Assembly (NCBI GenBank): GCA_030248135.1
Contig: JASANC010005241.1
Coordinates: 1-64,000, forward strand
Reading direction: 5' to 3'
Source of the DNA: Theristus sp. LFF4_11
Taxonomy: Eukaryota > Nematoda > Chromadorea > Monhysterida > Xyalidae
Length of the DNA stretch: 64,000 bases
Made by a program: the position numbers and the translations under genes
Notes under the pieces: model-generated
Told to the model about the DNA's origin: nothing
The model's input: the letters and a program-made list of their open reading frames with translations, nothing else
Database searches by the model: none
Shown here: positions 26,141 through 36,125 of the stretch, piece by piece
Layout of the letters: each line of letters opens with the position of its first letter
How positions within the stretch are numbered: the first letter of the stretch is position 1

Positions 26141-27030
26141 GTGCCCTTAATTTCAAGGACGCAAATGAACTATAAATGTGTGCCAGTAAAACCCATAACA
26201 ACGATATGCACAAAAGAATTTTTGATTTTGCATTCAAGAATAGAAACACTATATTCTCTTTTTTGTCCCATGAGAAAAAGCGTTCAATTTGTTTAGATCT
26301 TAAAAAACATACCCAGCACAACAAACGCTTTTGAAAACGTTACGTTCAACATGTTTTCTAGCTGCTGCACATCATCCATCATTATTCCAGACACATGCAA
26401 ACAACGTTCCTTGGTTCTGCCATGAATCGTTTGAGTAACAGTGCACTGGATCCTGACGCATGTAAGCCATGTGGCAGCGATGATCGCTCGTCAAGTGATT
26501 ATTCAGCTTTCAAGAAACGCAATGAATTGATTTTGATTCTGTTTGATTCGACATGACAAAAAATTGAATGAGGAGTAAGAAAAACCAAAAAGATACAGCG
26601 AATAAATTGAAAAACCAACAACAACAACAACGCGACGCAAAAACTATTAGTTTTGTTTTGACTGTGTTCCACGGCTAAGCATGTTCCACATTCACGCCTA
26701 GAAATCGTTTCTAATTGATTTTTTGTTTATCGGATTAATCTTTGCGAATAACGGGATTTATTTTGTCTGAATACGAACTGTTCTTCGCGTGAGAGTATAT
26801 TTGAATGGCAGGCTTAATGTGAACGAACTTGATACTTTCTGGAATCATCGGATTCCGTTTACATTTACAGATTTGCAAATTCTTGCACTTTGTTATTAAC
26901 GCAAAGTTGCAGCTTTGCAGAGCCGGCCTGACCCCACTCAAGAATTTGAATTTTGGCTCATTTATCAAAAAAACACATACTATTATTGTGAGATTAGCAA
27001 TTAGCAAACCGCCGTGAAGATCATCTAAAA
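26141..27030. other. Divergent promoter region with a dispersed repeat
   Basis: Sits between the divergently transcribed lectin (minus) and neuropeptide-like (plus) genes and should contain both promoters. It holds the dispersed repeat at 26515-26735. No further exon or RNA gene is recognised. Confidence 0.4.
26515..26735 (+). repeat. Dispersed repeat, copy 1
   Basis: Runs from AACGCAATGAATTGATTTTG through AAAAGATACAGCGAATAAAT and TTCACGCCTAGAAATCG to TTGTTTATCGG. A diverged copy in the same orientation lies at 35927-36125. The order of similar blocks is conserved, with small indels. No coding capacity and no terminal repeats are visible, so the class is unknown. Confidence 0.5.
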
Positions 27031-27625
27031 ATGTCCGCCCGCGAAAAGTGTGCCGTGTTTTGTTCGTTTTTCCTGCTATCGAGCGTTTCGCCAGTTCTGC
27101 TGTTCATTGCGATGCCACAGCGCTACGCAACCGCCATGTTCTCACATCCGCTAACGCGACATTTCCACCGGACTACGGTTCAGTTTCGAAAATGCAAACA
27201 ATTCATTATTGGGTCTTTTTGTTAATTTTTGCGTCTTAAAAGTCTTAAAATTTGAAATTGAAACTAACAACAAGTCCCTTCGAAGTCGCCGCATATGACA
27301 TTTGGCCCTACAAGATGGGGTTAAGTTTCAGCCCAATGGGACCACACAGTGATTTGTACGAAATTTTACACTTGGTTGTTTTTGGGACGCTTCTCATGTA
27401 ACCTTGAAAATCGTTGTACGTTCTTGCACTGACCTTTCAAAATTCTTGTTCATTCAGTACTTCGCCGAGCCGTTTCGCCCGAACGCGCTTTGGGAGGCGC
27501 AGTGGCTTGCGAACAAACAAAAATACGACGAAATGGTCAGCAAACGTCGTGCAACGGACACTGGCTACTACTGGGACAACTGCCAGTACAGTCCGTTGAC
27601 GTGCCTTGTGCGGAAACGAAAATGA
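27031..27625 (+). CDS. Small secreted precursor, allatostatin-C-like
   Basis: Two exons, 27031-27177 and 27458-27625, join in phase 0 to give 104 residues. The N-terminus is a signal peptide (FCSFFLLSSVSPVLLFIA). The C-terminus reads SKRRATDTGYYWDNCQY followed by SPLTCLVRKRK and the stop. Basic processing sites flank a short peptide with two Cys spaced C-x6-C and an aromatic-x-Pro centre (C-Q-Y-S-P-L-T-C). This resembles the allatostatin-C family pattern C-Y-F-N-P-I-S-C, which forms a disulfide ring and signals through somatostatin-type receptors. Precursor length and layout (signal peptide, spacer, single C-terminal peptide between basic sites) suit that family. No amidation Gly is present and the usual terminal Phe is replaced by Leu-Val. 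The assignment is an inference from the pattern. Confidence 0.55.
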
Positions 27626-28257
27626 TAAAAATGTGATGACTGAGTCGATCACGCAACCTTACCTGGCTTAATAATCATTATTCGAACTTTGAATGTCATT
27701 CCATCATAATGTGTCAACATTTTTTGTTTAGAATTGGGTTCACGTTGGACTAGCGCTGAGTTGCGTTGCATCAGTGAAGTGAAAGCTATTATGTTGTTTT
27801 GTATTTCTGTTTTTGTTTATTTTAAAGAAAATTTAAAGAAAACAATAATCTTTATTCTATCAACCTGAAAATTTTGTCGAAAATAACCGCAAAACGAGCA
27901 CATTTGCACAGGTCAAAATAAATAAAAGTGACAAGCCCACCTACCGGTCACCAAGCAACCTCGGTTCGCGTTTGTTTTTTAAATAAAGAACGTGGCATTC
28001 TGCTAGTCGATCGAGGCTCAAGTTGCAAGTAAAAAAAAGCACGGGCATCTCCACAAACAAAACAAGTGAATCTTTTTATTCTTCATCTCATCTGCGGCCA
28101 ACAGTAATCCAGTACCAACACACATACTCAACATTTTTACAACATGAGCGCATATTTTTATATGTTTTGCAACCTAACAAACGGACAGTATATTATCGGA
28201 ATTTTGCAGCAGTGTCCGACAGTGAAATGAATCATATCATGCTGTTTGTATCATCGA

Positions 28258-31200
28258 TCACGAACGCTTTCGAGGCGCCATCAACGGTTTGCGTTCGTCC
28301 TGTATGTCTGCGATACTCCGATTGGCAGTTTCAAACAGCGCCGCGTAGAGATAGACAGTTAGAGGTAGCTGAGTGCTGTACCAAGCCCCCCCCCTTACGG
28401 ACCCACCCAGATTCATTCGGATGTCAACTGAAGTGACTCTGATCTGATGGTCTTGCAAACGATGTGATCAGTAGCGAAAGTGCGGTGGGGGCGGGGGGGG
28501 TGCACCCCCCTCAGCGAAAAATCTTGCCAGTGCACGGGCAACCCGCGTACCCTCTCCCCGTCTTTACCTCGACACGGGTATAAGACACCCCCACCACCCT
28601 CAGAGCCAAAACACCGCACCCCCTCACGGTCGGTGTGGCGATCAATTTTTTTCATAATTCTCAATCGTTCCTTGAACGAACTTAGTGTCAGCAAGGGTCA
28701 ACGTCGGCGCTCCCGTTCGGTCAACAGGTTGTGCTGTTGGGGCTGTCACCAAACGACCAGCTGTTTTGCACGATATTCTGACCGCTCCATGTCATTTCCA
28801 GCAAAAAATAACAACTACCCGTGCGATCCGGTGCACCCCGTCACAAAATTTTTCTGCCCGTGCACCCCCCCCTCTCGGTGAAGGTACCTGACCCCCCTCC
28901 TAAAATTTGGTAAACACCCCTCACCCATGGTCCCGCTTTCGCTACTAGATGCGACGCGTTTTCTAAGACTGCGTACTTTACTGTTGTTTCTGCTTTTGTG
29001 TCCGTTTGCTAGAGCTTGGTGAATAAGGGAACGATCACCGACCAACGTTCTCGGTCAGGCCCGTTCGTGTTTTGTGTGAATGGAGGCGTAGCGTCGGCCA
29101 CTGTGAACGTACGTTGCCACCTCAATTTACTCAGGTTTTATCAGCGAGTGGTTGGGCGATGTGGCGGAGAGGGGGGGGGGGAGGTACAGCTATAGTTGAT
29201 GACAGACCGTTAGCACGGGCAAAGCAAAGAACGGCACAGAGGGATCGATCGCTGACATGGACAGTGGAAACAGGAACGAGTCGATCGACTTGAGCAGCCA
29301 GCCAAACATGCGTGCCACGCCGACGACGCGCGCCCGCGCCTGTTGCGGCAGAATTTCATCTGCAAACAAATAAGCGAATTCAAGTGCGAACAAACATTTC
29401 AGTAGATTGTCGGGCAAGTTTTTCGTTTCGGGCAGTTCGTTGCGCTTTTTCACAAGTGGGGTTGTAGTCTTGGACCACGGGGTGTCGGATGCACACAACT
29501 TGCAGAAATAAATATTCTATACTCACACTCGATTGTTTCACTCACACTCGATTGTCTCACTCACACTCTATTGTCTCACTCACACTGTATTGTCTCACAC
29601 ACACTCTATTGTCTCACACACACTCTATTGTCTCACTCACACTCTATAGTCTCACTCACACTTTATAGTCTCACTCTCACCATATAGTCTCACTCACACT
29701 CTATTGTCTCACTCACACTCTATTGTCTCACTCACACTCTATTGTCTCACTCACACTCTATAGTCTAACTCACACTGTATTGTCTCACACACACACTATT
29801 GTCTCACTCACACTCCATTGTCTCACTTACACTCTATAGTCTCACTCACACTGTATTGTCTCACACACACTCTATTGTCTCACACACACTCTATTGTCTC
29901 ACTCACACTCTATAGTCTCACTCACACTTCATAGTCTCACTCTCACCATATAGTCTCACTCACACTCTATTGTCTCACTCACACTTTATAGTCTCACTCA
30001 CACTCTATTGTCTCACTCACACTCTAATGTCCCACTCACACTGTATCGTCTCGATAGATGGATTCAACACGGTGAACGAGCAGACGCACATCGCCAGCAG
30101 CGCGCCGACAACCCAGCCAGAAACCTGCCAAAATGTTAAAGTTGACAAAATTGATCAAACAACGAGGAAACTGTGACATGACACTGATTTGTCTTGTGTG
30201 TACCCATGTTTCTCCGATGTTTCAGCCAGACATAACATCCGTCTGTGCCGTTCACCATTTTTGTTGACCTGTGCAGCCCGGGCCTTGTCAAACTGACGAG
30301 CCTAGGGGCCCGCGGTATTCGCTTATCAGACGAAATCGCAAGAAACAGTGCTTGCTGTTGTAATGAAATTGGCTGACTTTTTCCCAAAGAGCCTAGAACG
30401 CCAGTGCGACCGGGAGTCATTCGGGAGGCGTTTTGCTCATAAATGGGGTTCTTTTGACTCCCAGATTGATTTGGCACAACTCTGGTTTTCAAGTGTTTCA
30501 AAGAAAAAAAATCTTTTTGACAAGCCTGCTCTCGCTTCCTAATTAAAGAAAAACAAAGTTCACGTTCACAGTGTAACCTGTGACTCTGAGTTCGTCGTGC
30601 GCGATATCAGCAGAATGAGACCGCAGAGGAGCAGCAGTGACTCCGAGAGACAGATGGCGCCCAGATAGGACGGGCGTCTGCCGCAGCGCTCGATCACCCA
30701 GGGGCCGGCGAGTGCCACGAAAAAGGCCAATGTGTAGATCAGCACGGTCATCCGGGCAGCTGAGTCCCATGGTAGGCCTGCAGTTGCAGACACCCGGTGA
30801 CTCTTGGTGCTGGGACACACCGGTGGATGTGCACTATATTTTTTCAAAGTTGTCATTCTTTTAGGCGTGAACGTTGTTCGGCGCACGTGTATTACACCGC
30901 AAACACAGCTGTACTATACCGGCATAGTGCATGATCTGCGATGTGAACGAGAGCAGCAGCGTGATGCCGCTCAGCTGGCGAGTGCAGACGAGTGCGAGCA
31001 CGATGAATACAGCCGTGCGCAGGTCGGGCCTGTCACGTGACAGCATCGCTCGCCACGAGTGACGCTCGTTGTGCGACCGCTGCTCACGGTGCAACTCTTG
31101 CACCATCGGCTCAACCAGTTCAGCGCCCTGTTCAAGCAGAATGTACGCTATATCGGGCACATACACCATGACAAATCGACGGCCAACATCTTATTGTTCG

Positions 31201-33653
31201 AATGAAAGATGTTCTTTCCAGATTTGTTTCAAAACAAAGCACGTCATGTTTTCGTTTTCGTAAAAATTCATAGAACGCTTTCACGCGGACTACACACGGC
31301 ACCAGCCAAACACCTGGTAGAATTCCAGCGACGCGCGCACACGACGCATTCGTCCGGCGTCCTTTTCGTCCATCGATGGGTCGGTCACAAGTTTCGTTTT
31401 CTCATCCACGTCGGGTTCGCGGGACACAAAGGGCTCGCGGTCGTCGGCAACCGTGACCGCACTCAGAAACAGCTGCTTGGGGCTTTCATGCATCCAAATC
31501 GTCACCGGAAACGCTATCAACGCTGTGGTGTGCGGGAGAACAATGGTATACATGTATGGTATAATCATGGTCACTTCAATGGTATAGTGTTATCATATGG
31601 TCAGTTTCTGCACCGAAATTATGTACTCTCATTTCAAACATATTCGGGGATTAAAGCACTTCACTCCAGAAAACGATTTGCCGTTCGGGCGCCTTGCGCC
31701 GGAGATAGTCCCGTGAGCGTTTTTACTGCGGCAGGCAAGAGGCGACATACCCGGCACAATGTATCCAATCGCTAGACCAATATGCCATCGCGAGGCGGTG
31801 CCGAACGCAATTGGTAGGCCCGCCAGACCACTGCACAGCGAGCCAAACCGGTACATTGGACTGGTGAGACCGCTGCAACGGATAGCAAAAAATGCGCTCT
31901 TGTGCGTTTTTTGGATGGATTTGTGCGTTTGAACAACGTTCGAAAACATTCAACATTCACCAAATGCTGCAGCGCGGTAACCGATTTTGCCACCGTGAAA
32001 TAAAAAACTTCCAAGATACATCACCACTGATCAACTTGCGCGGCAAAGCTTACTGACTGAGTTGGCCAGTGCGTTTGAGTGCGTGAGACAGCGAAATGAC
32101 GCATCAAAAAACGACAACAACAAACGCCGGCACAGCGGCTGTCTGCCGACTGACACAAAGAAGCCTCGCCAGCGCGTCGGCGCCGCCTCCGAGATCAGCA
32201 AGGAGGCGCTGATGATGTTGCCGCCGGCGATGCAGCCGCCCACGTAGCGCAGCACGCACAGCAGCGGGAACGAGCCGAGCGAGTGCGCCAGCAGCACGCA
32301 GACGCCGGTGGCGAGCGACAGAACTGACGCCGTGATTGTGGTCGGCCTAACGACAAGCTGTGTGCCTGGCCGTACAGTGTGTGCGACACTTTTGGGCACC
32401 CGCTACGGGGACCGCATGGTACACGGTTCTGTACCATACATACAGGGTAATCCACTGCAATTACCCTTTGCGTCACCGCAGTTCTCTTAGAGATGGTATA
32501 CATGAGCTGCCATGTAAGAAATGTCCGACCAGGCATCCGCAGTCCGCCTTCACCGTCCCGCACGGTGCGTCCGTCTCTCGGAAATAAGTGGCCTGACGCC
32601 GAGTGTGCTGTTGCGACTTTCATCTCCGCGTCACGGACACAAACAACATATGAAACTCAACCGTGTGGGCTGCATACTTACCGACGACCGAAGCGATCCA
32701 CCAGAAAGATCGACGACAACATGACGCCAGTGAGCAAGCCGAAACTGTGCAACGACACGAACAACGGCCAGAGAAAGTTTTCCACGACTCGTCGGGCAGC
32801 AAGCGGCGCTGGCGGTGCTGTTGTTGTTGCCAGATTCTGCGTCATGCATCGGGACAGCCAATAATTTTGAGAGATCTCAATCAACACACGGATTTTTGCC
32901 AAAAAAGTATTAAAAAAAAAGAAAATTTTTTAAAGCAACTGTAACATTCACTCATCTGTTGTTGTGTCCGTGTGTTCTTTTATTAAATTAAAATAATAAA
33001 CTGAAAAGAAAAAGCGTAACTCCGGTAGCTAGCCCAAAGAAATTTGCATGATTTCCGGCCTCTGAAAGCAGTGCAGGGCAGGAAGTTCTGAAAGGCGGTA
33101 CATTCAAAATACTGACCGCTGATGACAACTACGTATTGTACATATAGATTTTAAAAGCATCGAAAGCTAAAAACTGACCGTGGCATTAGCTACCATAAAC
33201 TGGTCTTCGTTTGTATATTGTGCGGCCGTCCAATTGATAAGAAACGGCGCCAAGTTGTTAACGATCCCAGAATGATAATTCTAAGGGCCGATTTCATGAT
33301 ATAAATTTTAAAAAAAATTCTTTGCAAAAAGTGGTTCACTTTTGATGATTAGAAGGACCATTTCAACTTTAATGCACGTGCATTGTTGCAACGCCACTGG
33401 TGACTGCTGGAACTCAAAAACGTCGAAAATTGTTTTGTGGGTAATGTGCGCCAATGTGGTATGCACAAAAGACGTGGAAACAAGGGAAAATTTTCTGAAC
33501 AAGATAATCTTTTGCTGAGCACCATATAAACATTAAAAATGAACCAATATCGAAGAATATTTGTTTTTTCAGAAATGGGCCCTGGAATTGCGCACCGCAG
33601 AAGATGGCCAAGCTCGTCAGCCACAAACGTCCGTACGGGCCACCGCAAGCCAT
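28258..33653 (-). CDS. Facilitative sugar transporter (GLUT/SLC2-like)
   Basis: Twelve-helix MFS transporter of the plasma membrane. Minus-strand exons: 33582-33653, 33179-33280, 32682-32836, 32155-32346, 31751-31872, 31314-31522, 30920-31127, 30578-30777, 30040-30124, 29208-29359, 28258-28368; about 535 residues. Family signatures in order: TM1 WLTSLAIFCGAQFQ then YHSGIVNNLAP; VDRFGRR after TM2; LRYVGG in TM4; SEAAPTRWRG; HESPKQL after TM6; QLSGI in TM7 (the QLS motif of glucose-type members); ERCGRR; YEILPQQARA; and FETANRS in the PETKGR position. Exons 2 to 11 are phase-consistent. At the end of exon 1 the expected boundary reads CAG/GGCC instead of GT, so that junction is unresolved. Intron 9 is a 19-bp tandem array and intron 10 holds a G-rich MITE. 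The long loop after TM6 is acidic. The transported sugar is unknown. Confidence 0.92.
28469..28947. mobile_element. G-rich hAT-like MITE (sugar transporter intron 10)
   Basis: A 479-bp element with 12-bp terminal inverted repeats, CAGTAGCGAAAG at the left and TAGTAGCGAAAG read inward from the right, one mismatch. It is flanked by 8-bp sequences GATGTGAT and GATGCGAC that differ by two transitions and fit a decayed 8-bp target duplication, as for hAT elements. The interior is rich in G/C runs and repeats the motif GTGCACCCCCC. No coding capacity. The run-rich composition resembles the arrays at 45.7-49 kb. Confidence 0.6.
29519..30053 (-). repeat. 19-bp tandem array derived from a splice donor
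   Basis: About 28 head-to-tail copies of a 19-bp unit, GAGACAATAGAGTGTGAGT on the minus (gene) strand, fill most of intron 9 of the sugar transporter. The last unit overlaps the end of exon 9 (30040-30053) and includes the real donor: GAGACGATACAGT/GTGAGT matches the unit at 17 of 19 positions. A higher-order period of about 266 bp (14 units) is visible because the same series of variant units recurs at 29580-29720 and about 29845-29985. See the findings. Confidence 0.93.
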
Positions 33654-34370
33654 TATTGAATTATAAAATGCAAATCGTCAGCTGAATTGGGTTTCAGTGC
33701 GTTGCTTTTTTTGAAAATTTTTAATAAATAGTAAGTCAACGACACTAGGGTTTCCTCTACGTCAATTTCCAACGGTGTATCGGCTGGCGCTGAAAATTTC
33801 TTTGTAAAAGGACAAAAACACGCCGCTGAAAGCCACGGATACGACGAGCGTTGCAAAATTGACAATAAAACGTCGACAACGGCCGTGTTTCCAGTTTCAA
33901 CGGCGCTTTTTGTTTCCCTTTTTGATGTCCCTTGGTGGCAGTTTGACTCAACTTCTATTGTCATCGGTGTTCCGGTTTCATATGTATGTAATTGACCTAA
34001 TATACCGTTGTAAACCGATCTATGAAAAGAAAAAAACTTAATAGAGTCGCGCAACCCATAGAAATTATCGATTACTTAACGAGGCTTGTTTATGATGATG
34101 TCAGCCGTTATGTCGCATTGCAATATTGCTCAAATGTGGAATGCGTATTTGCTGTGGTGAATCGCGCGTTGATCAAAGTAAACACTAAATACAACAAATC
34201 AAAAAACCACTTTGCTCGTCAGAGAAACATGGCACAACTTGTATTCGTTTTCCCTGCGCAGGAGTCGAGTCTTGCATATGCGTATTTCATTTCGCAAACA
34301 CCGACGCCGCACACATACATAATACATAGTTTTGGACATGCACACTTTCAGTGGGTGTAAATACCGTAAA

Positions 34371-34480
34371 TTCGTGCATAAAGGGTGGTCCCCTTATAAA
34401 AATTTGATAATCAAAATGTTTGAAAAAAAAGTGGAATTTTGTGTGACGACTTTATAAGTGGGAGGAGGTCTTACAAAACG
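34371..34480. repeat. Partial copy of the foldback repeat family
   Basis: Contains CCCCTTATAAAAATTTGAT, a central AT-rich part, and TTATAAGTGGGAGGAGGTCT. These blocks recur, diverged, in the two arms of the inverted repeat at 34990-35705. The left end TACCGTAAATTCGTGCATAA may be the terminus of a transposon, but no matching right end was identified. Confidence 0.4.
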
Positions 34481-34989
34481 AAGATTAGCAACGGACTAAA
34501 GACTTCGTAGTTTTTCAGTAAAAACTTGTGTTTTCTGTCCAGATCTTGACAGGACGGAGTCTTGAGCTACAACATATTTCCGTTTCAGCTGTCAATCAAT
34601 CATCAAACTTTTAACTGCCGCTCGTGCCCCTCCGTTTGTCATTCGTCAACGACGTTGTCATCGTCGTTGTCGTCGTCGTCGTTGTGTTTCTGTTTTTTAT
34701 GGTGCTCATAAATTGTGATTTGCTGTTCAAAAATCAGTTTATTCCATTTTTTATGTGGCATTGTAACCATGATAAAAACGTGACGACGACGTTCCCTCTG
34801 GATCGATCTTTTGCAACGAAGTCTCCCTGAAATTCAAAATAACGTTTTTGCATTTTTCAACTAAAATTTTTCAACATTTCTGCTAAAAAGCCAGTATTTC
34901 TAGCCTGTTTTGCTTTCATCGCACTTTAAAAACGTCTCCAACGCTTTCCGCAGCAAAAAACGAAAACAAAAAAGATCTTATAAATAAAT

Positions 34990-35705
34990 CCGACCTTATA
35001 AACGGGGTGGGATTTTGACCAAAAATCAAAAATTTGAATCGTTGGTTTCTCACCATGTTTCTCATCAAAAATCCGCCCACTTTTGCTGCGCGTCATATAA
35101 ATGGGAGGAACCTCATATGCAAGACTTTACGGTGTATGTTTTTATGAAGTTGTTGTCCACATTTGCTGCCTGCGACATGCATGTAACTATTGTAATAAAC
35201 TTGTTGCACGCTGCACAACATCTTTTTTGACAACATTGTATGCCGCAAACGAAGGGTATGTGTATGATCTGTTATTTTGGTCCCGCATCTTAATGCGCGC
35301 ATAGATGGGTAAGCAGTTTCAAGGATGACGCGGGAATTCAAAATTGGTAAAGTGATCCGACTACCCTACATAGGGCCGCGTCACTTAGGCGACTTTGAAT
35401 TGCCACAAACATTGAAACCAGTTTTCTTTCCACGTCTGCACACGCATGCAGTCGCAGAACTTGAAAAAATTGATATTACATACGTGCTTAATTGAAAAAT
35501 ATAAGTTGTGAACTGGCCTGCAACCCGCAAAAGAAAACAAAATAATTGCCCGCCGAAATAGCGCATATCGTAAAGTCTTGTACCATAAGACCTCTCCTGT
35601 TTATAAGACCTACCTACAAAAATGGGTGGAGCGTCACACGATAAGAAACCATAAAATTCAAATTTTTGATTTAATCAAAATTCCACCCCAGTTCATGAGG
35701 TCGGA
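34990..35705. repeat. Large imperfect inverted repeat (foldback element)
   Basis: Arms of about 140 bp at 34990-35130 and 35571-35705 are inverted and imperfectly complementary, sharing CCGACCTTATAAAC, GGGGTGG, AAATCAAAAATTTGAAT, GGTTTCT and AAGACTTTAC. The 440-bp loop has no coding signal. It is a foldback transposon or two inserted relatives of one element. No target duplication was identified. Confidence 0.55.
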
Positions 35706-35926
35706 TTTCTTCATGAGGTCTTTTTTGTTTTGCTTTATTTTTGGCTGCCGAAACCGTTGCAGACGTTTATTTTTGAAGTGCGATGAATCCTAATCAACCT
35801 TGAAGACTTTTCAGCCGGAAAAAAGTTGAAAACGTGCAAAAAACGTTATTTAATTTTTAGGGCGACGTGAACTAAACGCCACCAACTAAAGAAGCGACGA
35901 CCGGTCGGTGCTGACTGCGCTTGTAA

Positions 35927-36125
35927 GGAACGCAATGAACTGAATTTGATTTTGTCTCATTCTGCGTGCATAACAAGATTAAAGAATAAAGAAAAGCTAA
36001 AAGATACTGAATGAACGCCAAACAGCAAGGTGACACCACAAAAACAATTAGCTTTGACTGTTTTCACGCCTAAACATAATTCAAAATCATGCCAACGTTT
36101 TTAATTGGTTTCTGTTTACCGAACG
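35927..36125 (+). repeat. Dispersed repeat, copy 2
   Basis: Diverged second copy of the repeat at 26515-26735, in the same orientation. Shared blocks include GGAACGCAATGAACTGA, AAAAGATACTGAATGAA, TTAGCTTTGACTGT, TTCACGCCTA and TTGGTTTCTGTTTACCG. Unclassified. Confidence 0.5.

Noticed and set aside
28023..28436. Plus-strand open frame of 137 codons
   Set aside because: Antisense to the last exon of the sugar transporter, which has family motifs and matching phase.
29519..30053. A CRISPR array
   Set aside because: The period is 19 bp with no spacers, the context is an animal intron, and the units derive from a splice junction.
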